The notes: generated by a model not told the origin, from the sequence alone. A stretch of DNA of 45,768 bases from a candidate division CPR3 bacterium GWF2_35_18 (GCA_001771135.1 MESW01000001.1:1-45768), one strand, 5' to 3'. Counted from the stretch's first letter, positions 17,735 through 26,579 are shown. Numbers and translations are program-made.

Positions 17735-19024
17735 ATGAATAAACTGAAACAACTTTTTTGGTATCTTTTTCATCACCGGATTAAAGTCCTTTTTTTCTGG
17801 AGTGTTTTGGCTACCGGAGTATTTGTCTTTCTAGGAATCTACCTCTGGTATCTTCATAACAAAATCAACTTTAATGAAATCGACATTAAAAGTCTCAATA
17901 CAAAATTTGAACAGTATCAACTTGGTTACGAAAATTTTCTTTTTTCAGATCACCTTAATACCTTGGAAAATTTGAAATTAAATCAGGTGAAAGGAACCAT
18001 TGAAACAGAGCTAGAAAGAGTCAGAGGAGAAGATTCTGCAGAGAAACTCGCAAAGATTGAAGAGATCTATTCTCTCTACCAAACTTTTATTGATAAAACC
18101 CAACGCAATCAAGGAGTCAGCATCTCTGTAACGGAGATGACCGATAAGATTGATGATTGGGGAAAAAAGCTTCTAAATCAGGATTATGATGCCTTAAATC
18201 AAGAAATTGTTAGCGCCAATTCTACTCTTGACTCTAGTTATCAAGGATATCTAGCCTCGCTAGTTCCGGTTGTTATCCCAACTCAACCGTCACAACCATC
18301 ACAACCTACGATACCCGTGAGCACCGAAGGTTACAGCTTTCAAGTAACTGCAACTATCCGTGGCAATTTCAGTACCTACCTAATCAAAATGCCGCTTTCC
18401 AAAGTGACCGTAAAAACTGTTACGGCCAACTCTTCCGATTGCACGAATAACTGTCCCACCAAAACTCTGGCTGAATATATTAGTGAAAACCAAGCATATG
18501 CGGGTATGAATGGTACTTATTTCTGTCCACCTGACTATGCCTCATGTGCTGGGAAAACTAACTCCTATGACTTTGCGGTTTATAATTCCAATTTGGGAAA
18601 ATGGTTGAATCAGCATGCTTTAGGTTGGGATAGTACTGGATTTGCTGGATTCAATGGCTCTACTCCCGTCTTTGCTCAAAAATCAAACCAATACGGAAAC
18701 TCGGGAGTAACCGCTGGAATTACCAACTTTCCTTCCCTAGTAGTCACAAATAGCGAAGTTACGGTTGATGAATCGAAACTTACCTCATATCAAAAAGATG
18801 TCAAAGGAATCAGAGGAGCAATTGGGGCTGACGACAGTAATGTTTACCTCGTTCTTATTAGTAATGCGAATGTTACAGACCTTGGTTATGTGATGAAAGC
18901 TTTGGGCGCTAAAAATGCCTTAAATCTTGATGGTGGTGGTTCGGCCGCCATGTACATCGGAGGAAGCTACAAAGTTGGACCTGGCCGTCGTCTTCCAAAT
19001 GCAGTTGTTTTAGTAAAAAAATAA
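17735..19024 (+). CDS. Membrane-anchored phosphodiester glycosidase (NAGPA/DUF2233)
   Basis: 429 residues from the ATG at 17735; the open frame reaches 36 codons further up, but that part has odd Cys-rich composition and lies across the promoter. A basic start and one membrane helix (about 17-40) are followed by about 130 residues of likely coiled coil (FNEIDIKSLNTKFEQYQLGY onward), a Pro/Gln linker (IPTQPSQPSQPTIPVS) and a C-terminal domain. That domain has NGTYFCPPDYASC and the hallmark NALNLDGGGSAAMYIGG of the NAGPA family, whose members remove sugars from phosphodiester links. Four Cys (SDCTNNC, FCPPDYASC) could form disulfides outside the cell. Likely acts on wall or exopolysaccharide; substrate unknown. 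The DUF1003 gene follows 17 nt later. Confidence 0.85.
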   Translation: MNKLKQLFWYLFHHRIKVLFFWSVLATGVFVFLGIYLWYLHNKINFNEIDIKSLNTKFEQYQLGYENFLFSDHLNTLENLKLNQVKGTIETELERVRGEDSAEKLAKIEEIYSLYQTFIDKTQRNQGVSISVTEMTDKIDDWGKKLLNQDYDALNQEIVSANSTLDSSYQGYLASLVPVVIPTQPSQPSQPTIPVSTEGYSFQVTATIRGNFSTYLIKMPLSKVTVKTVTANSSDCTNNCPTKTLAEYISENQAYAGMNGTYFCPPDYASCAGKTNSYDFAVYNSNLGKWLNQHALGWDSTGFAGFNGSTPVFAQKSNQYGNSGVTAGITNFPSLVVTNSEVTVDESKLTSYQKDVKGIRGAIGADDSNVYLVLISNANVTDLGYVMKALGAKNALNLDGGGSAAMYIGGSYKVGPGRRLPNAVVLVKK

Positions 19025-19041
19025 TTTTATGAGGAAAAAGT

Positions 19042-19554
19042 ATGACTAAAAATTTTACCAAAGATCTTTCTGATATCTCAATAACTCATCACCGAATCAA
19101 AAGTCTGAAAGCTCGAGAGAATGAACGACGAAAGTTTTCAGAAAGACTCGCTGATTTTATGACTGCGAAGTTTGGAACTATTTGGTTTCTTACCTTAAAC
19201 GCGTTGATATTTATACTCTGGATATTAATTAACAACGACTTCTTTTCTTTTATCAAACCTTTTGACCGTTATCCATTTCATTTTTTAACTTTTATGGTGT
19301 CACTCGAAGCAATCATTCTTTCAATCTTTGTCTTAATCTCTCAAAACCGGGCGTCAAAGGTAAATGATCTTCGTGAAGAAATTGACCTTCAGATTGATAT
19401 TATTGCGGAGCAAGAGCTGAAAAGACTCACAAAGCTTTTAATTATATTGATGGAAAAACAGGGAATCAAGGTTGATGAAAAAGCTCTTTTAGAAGATCTC
19501 GATAAAGAAACAGATACTGCTAATATCGAACGAAAACTCGAAAAACAGGTGTAG
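19042..19554 (+). CDS. DUF1003 family membrane protein
   Basis: 170 residues. A basic N-terminal helix (about 45 residues) leads to two membrane helices, FGTIWFLTLNALIFILWIL and FHFLTFMVSLEAIILSIFVL, with the family-typical FDRYPFHFL between and the SQNRAS motif after. The C-terminus is charged and helical (EEIDLQIDIIAEQELKRLTK) and likely cytoplasmic. DUF1003 members are small inner-membrane proteins of unknown role. GAGG at 19031-19034 supports the ATG. It lies 17 nt behind the glycosidase gene and probably shares its transcript. Ends 6 nt from the convergent rarA gene. Confidence 0.85.
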   Translation: MTKNFTKDLSDISITHHRIKSLKARENERRKFSERLADFMTAKFGTIWFLTLNALIFILWILINNDFFSFIKPFDRYPFHFLTFMVSLEAIILSIFVLISQNRASKVNDLREEIDLQIDIIAEQELKRLTKLLIILMEKQGIKVDEKALLEDLDKETDTANIERKLEKQV

Positions 19555-19560
19555 AAAATT

Positions 19561-20754
19561 CTACTTAAAGTATTTCTTCTTTCTTAACTGTTCTGGTAAA
19601 TACGTTGATTTATCTTTGTTATACATTTCATACCCTTTTCCATAATCCATCCCTTTCATCATTTTCGTCGGAGCATTCAGAATCTGCATCGGAATGGGAA
19701 GATTTCCCTGTTCGCGTACATCAGATTTGGCGGCAAAATATGCATTATAAGCTGATCGATCTTTTGGACAACGACAAAGGTAGGCAACTCCATGGGCAAG
19801 ATTAATTTCACATTCTGGAAGCCCTATTACCCGACAAGCATTAAAAACTTCATTTGCAACAACTAACGCGGTCGGTTGCGCTAGACCAATATCCTCGGAA
19901 GCAAAAACCACCATCCTCCGTGCGATAAAAAGTGGATCTTCTCCAACCTCAATCATCCGAGCTAAATAGTATAAAGCTGCATCCACCGCACTGCCCCGCA
20001 TTGACTTGATAAACGCAGATATGGTGTTGTAATGTTCATCTTCAAGCTTGTCATAACGAAGTGCTTTATGTTGTAACGCTTCTTCAATAATAGATAAAGT
20101 AACAGTTTTGGCTGGCGCTAGTATCGTCACAGCAATTTCTAAAGCATTTAAGACAATTCGCGCATCTCCACTAGAAACTTTTAATAAAAACTCTAAAGCA
20201 TTATTCTCTATTTTCGCTTTATGTTTTCCCAATCCGTTTACTGTGTCTACCAAGGCTCTCTCTGCAATTTTTTTTAAATTCTCTTCCGTTAAACTTTTTA
20301 AAACCAAAACACGACAACGGGAAAGCAAGGGAGATATCACTCCAAATGATGGGTTTTCCGTGGTAGCACCAATCAAAATAATTACTCCATCCTCCACAAA
20401 GGGAAGTAAACGGTCTTGTTGCGCTTTAGAAAAGCGATGAATTTCATCAATAAAAAGGATTGTTTTCTGATTCATCTTGAGCCGAGTTTTAGACTCTTCC
20501 ACTACTTTGCGGATATCTGAAACCCCAGCTGAAGTTGCTGAAATTTCTTCAAAAAAAGAATCGGTAGCACTCGCGATCACCCGCGCCAAAGTCGTCTTAC
20601 CTGTTCCAGGAGGACCCCAAAAGATCATCGGAAAAATTTTACCCGAATTCACCATCTGTCGGACTACTTTATCTTCTGAAACTAAGTGTTCTTGACCAAT
20701 AAATTCGTCTAAATTTTTGGGCCGCATACGAACGGCAAGAGGAAGATTATCCAT
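19561..20754 (-). CDS. rarA: Replication-associated recombination protein RarA (MgsA) AAA+ ATPase
   Basis: 397 residues, slightly shorter than most RarA proteins. N-terminal RPKNLDEFIGQEHL precedes the AAA+ core: Walker A GPPGTGKTT at 47-55, Walker B ILFIDEIHRF with D103-E104, sensor-1 IGATTENPSF, and the SRCRVLVL arginine-finger region. The C-terminal half has the family-specific RYDKLEDEHYNTISAFIKSM and SEDIGLAQP patterns. RarA acts at stalled replication forks and binds single-strand-binding protein. No Shine-Dalgarno site is visible; TACAAT lies about 24 nt before the ATG on the minus strand. Downstream of, but 58 nt from, the hpt gene on the same strand. Confidence 0.95.
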   Translation of the reverse strand: MDNLPLAVRMRPKNLDEFIGQEHLVSEDKVVRQMVNSGKIFPMIFWGPPGTGKTTLARVIASATDSFFEEISATSAGVSDIRKVVEESKTRLKMNQKTILFIDEIHRFSKAQQDRLLPFVEDGVIILIGATTENPSFGVISPLLSRCRVLVLKSLTEENLKKIAERALVDTVNGLGKHKAKIENNALEFLLKVSSGDARIVLNALEIAVTILAPAKTVTLSIIEEALQHKALRYDKLEDEHYNTISAFIKSMRGSAVDAALYYLARMIEVGEDPLFIARRMVVFASEDIGLAQPTALVVANEVFNACRVIGLPECEINLAHGVAYLCRCPKDRSAYNAYFAAKSDVREQGNLPIPMQILNAPTKMMKGMDYGKGYEMYNKDKSTYLPEQLRKKKYFK

Positions 20755-20811
20755 AATTATTCGGGTTTAATTTGGGTTTATTGTAACAGGAAAAGAGGTA
20801 GAAATAAAGGG

Positions 20812-21345
20812 TTAATCAATTTTTCGCATCATGATTTCCGGATAATGCCGATCTTTTTCATCGTTATCGAGTCCATAACCAAAAACCCAAACGTCAGGAA
20901 TTTCGAATCCTAAATAGTTAACAGTTATAGATACTTTTCGACGACTTGATTTACTTAACAAAGATACGGTTTTTAGAGATTGTGGTTGTTTTTCTTGGAA
21001 ATGTTTAATTAATAATTCTAAAGTCTCTCCGCTATCAACAATATCTTCAACTAGATAAACTTTTTTATCTTTTATATCTGTTTCAATATCGCGTTTAATA
21101 ATCGGCTTGCTTTTTATTTTTCCTAAATCTGCATAGTTTGAATCTACCTCTACAAAATCAATTATGATGTCCTTAACTCCAGCTTCAAACAAACTACGCA
21201 CCAGATCAGCGGTAAAAATAAAAGAACCTTTTAAAACACAAATCATATAAATAGTTTCGTTGGAAACATCTTCGCTAATTTTAATAGCAATTTCTTTTAA
21301 CCTTTTTTCAATACGTTCTTTGGAGATTAAAACTTGATCAGTCAT
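20812..21345 (-). CDS. hpt: Hypoxanthine phosphoribosyltransferase (copy 1)
   Basis: 177 residues, typical for bacterial Hpt, which makes IMP (and GMP) from the free base and PRPP in purine salvage. The loop I motif is intact (VLKGS at 37-41), the PRPP-binding motif reads VYLVEDIVDSGETL at 97-110 with E100-D101, and the hood ends WVFGYGLDNDEKDR. The usual flexible-loop Ser-Tyr is replaced by DSNYADLG, a small deviation. No Shine-Dalgarno site. A second, more distant paralogue lies 166 nt upstream on the same strand. The N-terminal M-T-D-Q-V start has no better in-frame choice. Confidence 0.92.
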   Translation of the reverse strand: MTDQVLISKERIEKRLKEIAIKISEDVSNETIYMICVLKGSFIFTADLVRSLFEAGVKDIIIDFVEVDSNYADLGKIKSKPIIKRDIETDIKDKKVYLVEDIVDSGETLELLIKHFQEKQPQSLKTVSLLSKSSRRKVSITVNYLGFEIPDVWVFGYGLDNDEKDRHYPEIMMRKID

Positions 21346-21511
21346 ATATTTAGTTAGTTTAATAGAAATTAGGAGCTTTGGGAAGGAGAAACGGAGAAAC
21401 GATGTTAAAATGCCAATACGGCAAGTAATTTTGTTGTGTCTCCCCTTCCATTGAAAAGTAACTAAAGAGGGATCTATACAAGCACCCCTCTTCTTGAAAA
21501 ATCATGCACTT

Positions 21512-22081
21512 TTATACTTGAGGAGGAATACCCCAAACGTCAGGAGCCAGACGAAATTTCTCGTCTACGTCAAGGCCGTAACCGATCCCCCAAAGATTGT
21601 CGGGTAAAACTAAACCTAGATAATCAACCGGAGCATCGGTACTTGATACCGCAAGATTTCCTTGCTTGGCAAACATCACTGCGGTTTTCACTATTTTCGG
21701 GTCTTTGGCTGAAAGTAGCTTCAAAATTGCTCGAAGCGTGTATCCTGAATCAATAATGTCTTCAACCAGAATAACGATTTCGTCTTGGATCGAAAACTTC
21801 AGATCCAAATCAATTCGTACCTGGTCACGGTGGCTACCTTTACGGTAGCTCGACACAGAAAGAAACGCGATTCGGATATCATGGATTCCACACTGAACTA
21901 ACGCTCGCGCCAGATCAACCGTAAAAAGAGCAGCTCCAGTGAGAACTCCCACCAGAACAATCCTTTGACCCGGAAAATCCTTTGCAATTGCAGCCGCAAG
22001 TTCTTGAACACGCTCCTCAATCTGTGCTTGAGAAAAAACCAACGCGGCATTATCAGGAACAACTCCTTTATTGACCAACAT
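21512..22081 (-). CDS. Second HPRT-like phosphoribosyltransferase, divergent
   Basis: 189 residues with the same fold and order of motifs as the neighbouring hpt: a loop I region, VEDIIDSGYTL near 106-116 with E107-D108, and a GYGLDVDEKFR hood. It differs where loop I normally has LKG: here VLTGA (47-50), so the conserved Lys is Thr. The N-terminal extension and the C-terminal DVWGIPPQV are unlike copy 1. GC content and codon choice are higher in GC than the neighbours. A strong AAAGGAGGT stands before the ATG. It may prefer another base (guanine or xanthine) or act as a regulator; the sequence alone cannot say. Confidence 0.85.
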   Translation of the reverse strand: MLVNKGVVPDNAALVFSQAQIEERVQELAAAIAKDFPGQRIVLVGVLTGAALFTVDLARALVQCGIHDIRIAFLSVSSYRKGSHRDQVRIDLDLKFSIQDEIVILVEDIIDSGYTLRAILKLLSAKDPKIVKTAVMFAKQGNLAVSSTDAPVDYLGLVLPDNLWGIGYGLDVDEKFRLAPDVWGIPPQV

Positions 22082-22123
22082 TTGAACTTACCTCCTTTCT
22101 TTCAAATTCCAATTGATGATTAA

Positions 22124-22156
22124 CAAAAAGAGAGAATAGATGCTGATACCTCTCTT
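22124..22156 (-). terminator. Terminator between WD40 and second HPRT genes
   Basis: On the minus strand AAGAGAG (22156-22150) pairs with CTCTCTT (22134-22128) around a 15-nt loop and leads into a T run ending near 22125. It lies between the WD40 stop and the second HPRT start, so it should end the WD40 transcript or attenuate read-through. A GCGC-CGTGA-GCGC hairpin lies just before it. Confidence 0.55.
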
Positions 22157-22198
22157 CTCAAAAATTAGAAACGCGCTCACGGCGCTACAATTTTAGAT

Positions 22199-23173
22199 TC
22201 AAATCCTACATTTTTCCTGAGGTTCTTCGTTGGACTCTGGATGCTTTAAATCCCACATTCTTACAGTGCCATCATCAGAAGCAGAAAGAAGTTTTTTACC
22301 ATCAGGGGTAAAAGTTACAGCCCACACATAATCCGCGTGCCCATCAAAAGCTTTCAGTGGTTCTTTAGCAGAAATCAAATTATGGAGCACAACCTGACCA
22401 CTTGTTCCTCCAGAAGCTAGAAAACCCTTACTTCTGGAAATTGCGAGGGCAAAAATGCAACCCTGGATAGCAAATATACTTTTTTCAGCGGTTAAAATAT
22501 TTTTGGCAAATTTTATGAGATAAATCTTTCCCATTTGTGTAGCAGCCAGCATGCGACTAGCGTTAAGGGAAACTATATTCCAAATTGCTCCGCTCTTTTC
22601 AAGTCGTAAAGGAGCTGAACTGACAAGATTCCCAGATACAACATTCCAAAGCCAAAGAACTCCATCACCATCTCCAGCGGCAAGGAATAAATTTTTCCTT
22701 GCTTTGTGGAAAGTAAGACCAAACAGCCCATATTTTGGACCAGAGAAAGTCTGAATAGGATCTCCCAGATGATCTGTAATTCTTCTGACCACAATCACAT
22801 CAGTAGATCCAGAAGCTAACAAAAGTTCTCCTGAAAACCCTTGGTGAAAAGAGATCACATTAACAGCATTTTTATAAGCGGCTTTTTCACCTAAAATCTG
22901 CCAGGTTTCAGTGTTATAGACAAACACACCTCCATCTGACAAACCGCAGGCTAAGTATCTCCCATCCGGGGAGAACTGAACACAATGGATTTGCGTCCAC
23001 GTTTGATCGTTGAATCGCTGTTCAAATATTGTTTCTCCGGTGAAAGATCTTACAACAATTAGAGGATCCTTCGTCCCCTTTTTACCAGTGGGAAGGACCC
23101 CAAATGCAATCATCTTTCCATCCGGTGAAACAGATATAGAACGCACATAATGTGGATTATTGAATATAATCAT
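22199..23173 (-). CDS. WD40-repeat beta-propeller protein
   Basis: 324 residues from the ATG at 23173, which has GGAGGA 6 nt upstream; the frame is open to a TTG at 23191, which lacks such spacing. About seven WD40 blades fill the protein; the clearest is the last (GHADYVWAVTFTPDGKK, then SASDDGTVRMWDL), and blade 2 reads HCVQFSPDGRYLACG. There is no signal peptide or enzymatic domain, so it is probably a cytoplasmic scaffold. WD40 proteins are uncommon in bacteria, and rarer as free-standing domains. Composition is richer in GC than the flanks, shared with the second HPRT gene. Preceded by a long structured leader. Confidence 0.88.
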   Translation of the reverse strand: MIIFNNPHYVRSISVSPDGKMIAFGVLPTGKKGTKDPLIVVRSFTGETIFEQRFNDQTWTQIHCVQFSPDGRYLACGLSDGGVFVYNTETWQILGEKAAYKNAVNVISFHQGFSGELLLASGSTDVIVVRRITDHLGDPIQTFSGPKYGLFGLTFHKARKNLFLAAGDGDGVLWLWNVVSGNLVSSAPLRLEKSGAIWNIVSLNASRMLAATQMGKIYLIKFAKNILTAEKSIFAIQGCIFALAISRSKGFLASGGTSGQVVLHNLISAKEPLKAFDGHADYVWAVTFTPDGKKLLSASDDGTVRMWDLKHPESNEEPQEKCRI

Positions 23174-23540
23174 CTCCATTCCTCCATTCAAAAATCATTT
23201 ATTCTGTTCACACTTTTTCTTAATCTTTTTGACTTTGTCTCCTTTACGCTTTTTTAAAAAGCGCTTGCCGCGGGTTTCTAATTGTGCTCCCAATTCTTGT
23301 TTCTGCGGCTAACCGAAACGAGCAGAGCAAGCTCTCCCTTTTTAGGGTTGCTTAAGGGAGAGGTGAAATGAAATATTTTCATTCCATTTTCCCCATAAGC
23401 AAAACCTTTTTTGTTTCTCCGTTTTTAAGGTACTGATTCTGAATAATCAGAATCACTATTTTAAAAATGAGAATAAAACAGGCAGTAAGAAATTAGGGCA
23501 GCAGGGAAAGTACAAAGGATACGAACAATATGGGCGATAC
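23174..23540 (-). ncRNA. Long structured leader or ncRNA upstream of WD40 gene
   Basis: This is the largest interior stretch without a gene (about 430 nt, 23174-23609). Reading down the minus strand from the promoter there are several stems: GATTCTGA-ATAA-TCAGAATC (plus 23435-23454, perfect), AATGAAA-3nt-TTTCATT (23367-23383), CTCTCCC/GGGAGAG (23332-23338 with 23356-23362), and a composite stem GCCGC...GCGGC (23267-23271 with 23305-23309) enclosing AATTG-6nt-CAATT (23280-23295), with an AGAAAC on each side of the internal loop. A palindrome CGCTTTTTT-AAAAAGCG follows near 23247-23264. The GC-rich 23240-23345 part stands out from its surroundings. It also holds a Lys-rich 37-codon open frame (23195-23308) without an ATG. 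It matches no RNA family that I recognise. Confidence 0.45.
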
Positions 23541-23546
23541 CCACTA

Positions 23547-23574
23547 ATTATACTGTTTCTTCAAAGAAGATCAA
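23547..23574 (-). promoter_or_regulatory. Promoter for the WD40 leader
   Basis: On the minus strand TTGATC (23574-23569), a 16-nt spacer and a perfect TATAAT (23552-23547). Expected start is near 23540, about 370 nt before the WD40 start codon and 70 nt after the stop of the upstream gene. Confidence 0.55.
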
Positions 23575-23609
23575 GTAAAAATATTTTTATCAAAAAAATC
23601 TGAAACTCT

Positions 23610-25340
23610 TTAAATCACTCCTACAAATTGGTCGACGTCGGTAATTTTTATGGGTTTATTTCCCTCCACTAAGCCAACTACATACAAGGCTTTTTCCTGA
23701 TCTTTGGAAACATAAAATACAATATATTTTCCGCTTCCGGCAAACTCAAATCTAGTTACTCCTCCAATTACCGATAATCTCCGTTCATTGTTTCCTTGCA
23801 AATCAGCAACGTATAAATCATTTTTTCCGTCGCGATAATCAATATACGCTTTCAAGTTCGCGGGAATAAACTCCTTTTCTTCATAGTCAAAATACCCCTC
23901 TCCCACTGATTGTCCTTTACGAGGTTCCAAAGGAATTTGTGTTTCTTTTCCACTTGCAATATCAATCTCATATCGCTCTGGATTGGCATTTTGGTAATAC
24001 ATGAATTGAATCTTGGTCTTATCAGGAGTTAAGGTAAAGCTGTAAGGATTTTTAGCGGTTAATCGTGTTAGATTCTTTCCATCTTTATCTGATTTATACA
24101 AACCCGCTTTTGTAGAATCAGAATAGTTGGAAACTCTAATAATAATTTTATTATCGTCAGCTACTAGCACACTCGAAATATTCGCCGCATTAGTTGTTTC
24201 TTTTTTCTCAAAATCAGTGTCTTTAAAAAGATCTTTTAGCTGTTGCGTGGCAATATCATAACTCCTAATTGTTCCAATTGAATTATCAAGATCGGTAGAC
24301 ACGTAACTCAAAAATACAAATCCTCCCGAGTCATCAAACCAAGCTACAGTACCAGTCTCATCACTTATTTTCTTTAAATTCAAACCGTCAACATTATTTA
24401 AGTATAACTTACTTTTATACTCTCCATTTTTATCTTTCTCACCTTCACGGTTTGAATAAAAAGTTAAATAACTATTATTGGGAGAAAGTACAACGCTATA
24501 ATCATCAAAATCTTTTTTATTCTCCCAAAGTTTCGTAATATTTTCACCATCAAAGTGTCCCTGATAAACAGCTCTATTACCATCTCGATTGGATACAAAA
24601 ATCGCTCTAGAAGACGGTGTTAAATAGGTGTCTTCTAATTCAGTGTCATATAGACCAGAAACTTCCTGCTCTTTTATAACATAACCCTCTTTTTCAAATT
24701 TGGTTTTTTGGGTTCCTGGAAGAACCTCTTTGAATTCAAACTTTCCCTCTTTATCTGTTTCTACAGTCACATCTTTTAGAGTAACTTTTACTCCTTCAAG
24801 ATACGTTTTATTCACATAATCACGCACACTTCCAGAAATATTTACAAGGATTAAGTCTAGGGAGACTGTAAACTCTCCATTATTTCCTCTCTTTAAAGTC
24901 ACCGGTTCCTCAACATCAGCATAACCTTCGACAACAACGATAATATTGTGCGTTCCTGGCTTTAGACTATCGAAGCGGGCTTTTCCAAAATTATCTGTTT
25001 TTTGTGATTGCTCCCCAACCTGAACTTCAACTCCACTAATAATCTTTCCGGTTCTTTCATCTTCTACTTTCACGGTAAAAAACGAGTTGGAAAAAAGAAA
25101 ATAATAGATCACCGAAATAATTACCCCAATAAAAACTACGGCTAATGCCAAAGAAATTGCTAGAACTTTTCGATTCTCTTCAATGAATTTTTTTATTTTA
25201 CTTTTCCCCTTACTATCATCTTCAAATTTCAACTCAATCGGTTTAATCGGAGCTTGTTTTGTTTCTGTATTATCGGTTAAGATCTCGTTTTTATCTTCAA
25301 CCTGTTTTTCAGAAATAATAGCTTCATTTTTTTCTACCAT
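23610..25340 (-). CDS. Anchored protein with two carboxypeptidase-regulatory-like domains and a TolB-like propeller
   Basis: 576 residues. A charged cytoplasmic head (1-55), one membrane helix (VLAISLALAVVFIGVIISVI, about 59-78) and an extracellular part. The latter starts with two beta-sandwich domains of the CarboxypepD_reg/PEGA kind (SGVEVQVGEQSQKTDNFG...LKPGTHNI at about 98-130; LEGVKVTLKDVTVETDKEG...VLPGTQK at 180-208), then a TolB/WD-like beta-propeller (AIFVSNRDGNRAVYQG; LSPNNSYLTFYSNREG; YIDYRDGKNDLYVADLQG). It probably binds wall material or protein outside the cell; no catalytic site seen. AAAGGAG stands before the ATG. Similar domain style to the protein at 37.1-38.7 kb. Confidence 0.75.
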   Translation of the reverse strand: MVEKNEAIISEKQVEDKNEILTDNTETKQAPIKPIELKFEDDSKGKSKIKKFIEENRKVLAISLALAVVFIGVIISVIYYFLFSNSFFTVKVEDERTGKIISGVEVQVGEQSQKTDNFGKARFDSLKPGTHNIIVVVEGYADVEEPVTLKRGNNGEFTVSLDLILVNISGSVRDYVNKTYLEGVKVTLKDVTVETDKEGKFEFKEVLPGTQKTKFEKEGYVIKEQEVSGLYDTELEDTYLTPSSRAIFVSNRDGNRAVYQGHFDGENITKLWENKKDFDDYSVVLSPNNSYLTFYSNREGEKDKNGEYKSKLYLNNVDGLNLKKISDETGTVAWFDDSGGFVFLSYVSTDLDNSIGTIRSYDIATQQLKDLFKDTDFEKKETTNAANISSVLVADDNKIIIRVSNYSDSTKAGLYKSDKDGKNLTRLTAKNPYSFTLTPDKTKIQFMYYQNANPERYEIDIASGKETQIPLEPRKGQSVGEGYFDYEEKEFIPANLKAYIDYRDGKNDLYVADLQGNNERRLSVIGGVTRFEFAGSGKYIVFYVSKDQEKALYVVGLVEGNKPIKITDVDQFVGVI

Positions 25341-25378
25341 AATAACTCCTTTGAAATTGTTGTCACTAAATAAGGTCG

Positions 25379-25774
25379 TTACTTAAAGAGTTTTTGAAAC
25401 AGTTTCTCCACACTTCTATCATTAATCTTTTTTCCAAAACACCGATGTGGCACCAAACTTCCGGAAAAAGTTTTTGGAATATGCATCATTTCATGAATAA
25501 GGACTTTTTCCTGCTCTTTCTCTTTTAGTTTATCATATCTCTCTGAAACAACCTCAATAATGTAGTGAGCCTCAATAGAAAGAGCCCTTTGCCAAATCCG
25601 AGGCAGGCTCCAAATTCTGGCAATTGCCCGAGAAGCCGACCCTACCGAGCGAAAACAAAAAACACGAGTCAAATCAATATGCTGAAAATCTTCGATTTTG
25701 GGAGCTAACTCCATCAATTTATTTTTTATATCAAAAGCGGGTTCAAATTCAAATTTAGGATTTTTTCTCTTCAT
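25379..25774 (-). CDS. Small putative zinc metallopeptidase (HExxH)
   Basis: 131 residues from the ATG at 25774, whose first 20 nt overlap the end of the mscS gene; the frame is open for 17 more codons, but those lie inside mscS. A zincin motif HEMMH stands at 94-98 (VLIHEMMHIPKTFSGS) with a further His at 110 (VPHR), the pattern of the putative phage/archaeal metallopeptidase group (HExxH, then ...SG.L..H). No signal peptide, so it acts in the cytoplasm. Substrate unknown. Translational coupling with mscS is likely. Confidence 0.7.
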   Translation of the reverse strand: MKRKNPKFEFEPAFDIKNKLMELAPKIEDFQHIDLTRVFCFRSVGSASRAIARIWSLPRIWQRALSIEAHYIIEVVSERYDKLKEKEQEKVLIHEMMHIPKTFSGSLVPHRCFGKKINDRSVEKLFQKLFK

Positions 25775-26579
25775 ATTTTTCCATCTCTTTTTTAAATAGA
25801 TATCGGTATTTACGTGCCACATCATATTGTTTCAAGGCTTCCGTTTTTACAACCACTTTAATCACATATTTTCCCATGTCAATATCTTCAATTCCCAGGA
25901 CTTCAGGGTTTTTGATCACAATATTCTCCATTTTTTTGGTGGAGATAAGGTCTTCAGAAATTGTTTTTAGAATCTTAAAAGCGTCATCAATTTTTATTTC
26001 TTTAGGAAATTGGATGTCTAAATTTACCTTGGCAAAATCACGACTCAAATTTGAAACAATAGTTATTCTGCTGTTTGGAATAATATGCATTACTCCATTA
26101 AAATCACGCAGGGTAGTCGATCTTAAATTCATCCGTTCCACCTTTCCCTTGTAAGCATCAATCTGAATAAAATCACCTTCTCCAAACTGATCTTCAAACA
26201 GAATAAAAATACCATTAATAAAATCTTTGACCAAAGTCTGAGCTCCAAAACCCACCGCCAAACCGATAATTCCTGCTGAAGCGATAATGGGAGTAATATT
26301 AACTCCGAATTCGGATAAGACCATCATTCCGGCTACAAGATAAATAATTGTTTTCAGTAAACCTCTAAAAACACTAACAATTGTCAGCATTCTTTTTTTA
26401 CTTCTCTGTTCTTCCGAAGTTAAGCCGGTTTTTTTAACTAATTTAAAACCTTCACCTAAAAGTTTCGGTATGAACCTTTCCACCACTTTTAAAGCTAAAT
26501 AAGATAAAATCACAATTGCCGCGATTCTCAAAATTTGAGTGAAAATGTATGGATAGGAAATAAAATTATCAGTAATCAT
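25755..26579 (-). CDS. Small-conductance mechanosensitive channel (MscS family)
   Basis: 274 residues, like the short E. coli MscS. Three membrane helices: one near 15-35, one near 73-92, and the pore helix with the Gly/Ala-rich pattern AGIIGLAVGFGAQTLVKDFI (about 101-120). The beta domain follows directly (FEDQFGEGDFIQI, then GKVERMNLRSTTLRDFNG and IPNSRI), and the C-terminal alpha-beta part ends in charged residues. It opens under membrane tension and lets solutes out upon osmotic downshock. The metallopeptidase gene overlaps its end. Confidence 0.92.
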   Translation of the reverse strand: MITDNFISYPYIFTQILRIAAIVILSYLALKVVERFIPKLLGEGFKLVKKTGLTSEEQRSKKRMLTIVSVFRGLLKTIIYLVAGMMVLSEFGVNITPIIASAGIIGLAVGFGAQTLVKDFINGIFILFEDQFGEGDFIQIDAYKGKVERMNLRSTTLRDFNGVMHIIPNSRITIVSNLSRDFAKVNLDIQFPKEIKIDDAFKILKTISEDLISTKKMENIVIKNPEVLGIEDIDMGKYVIKVVVKTEALKQYDVARKYRYLFKKEMEKYEEKKS

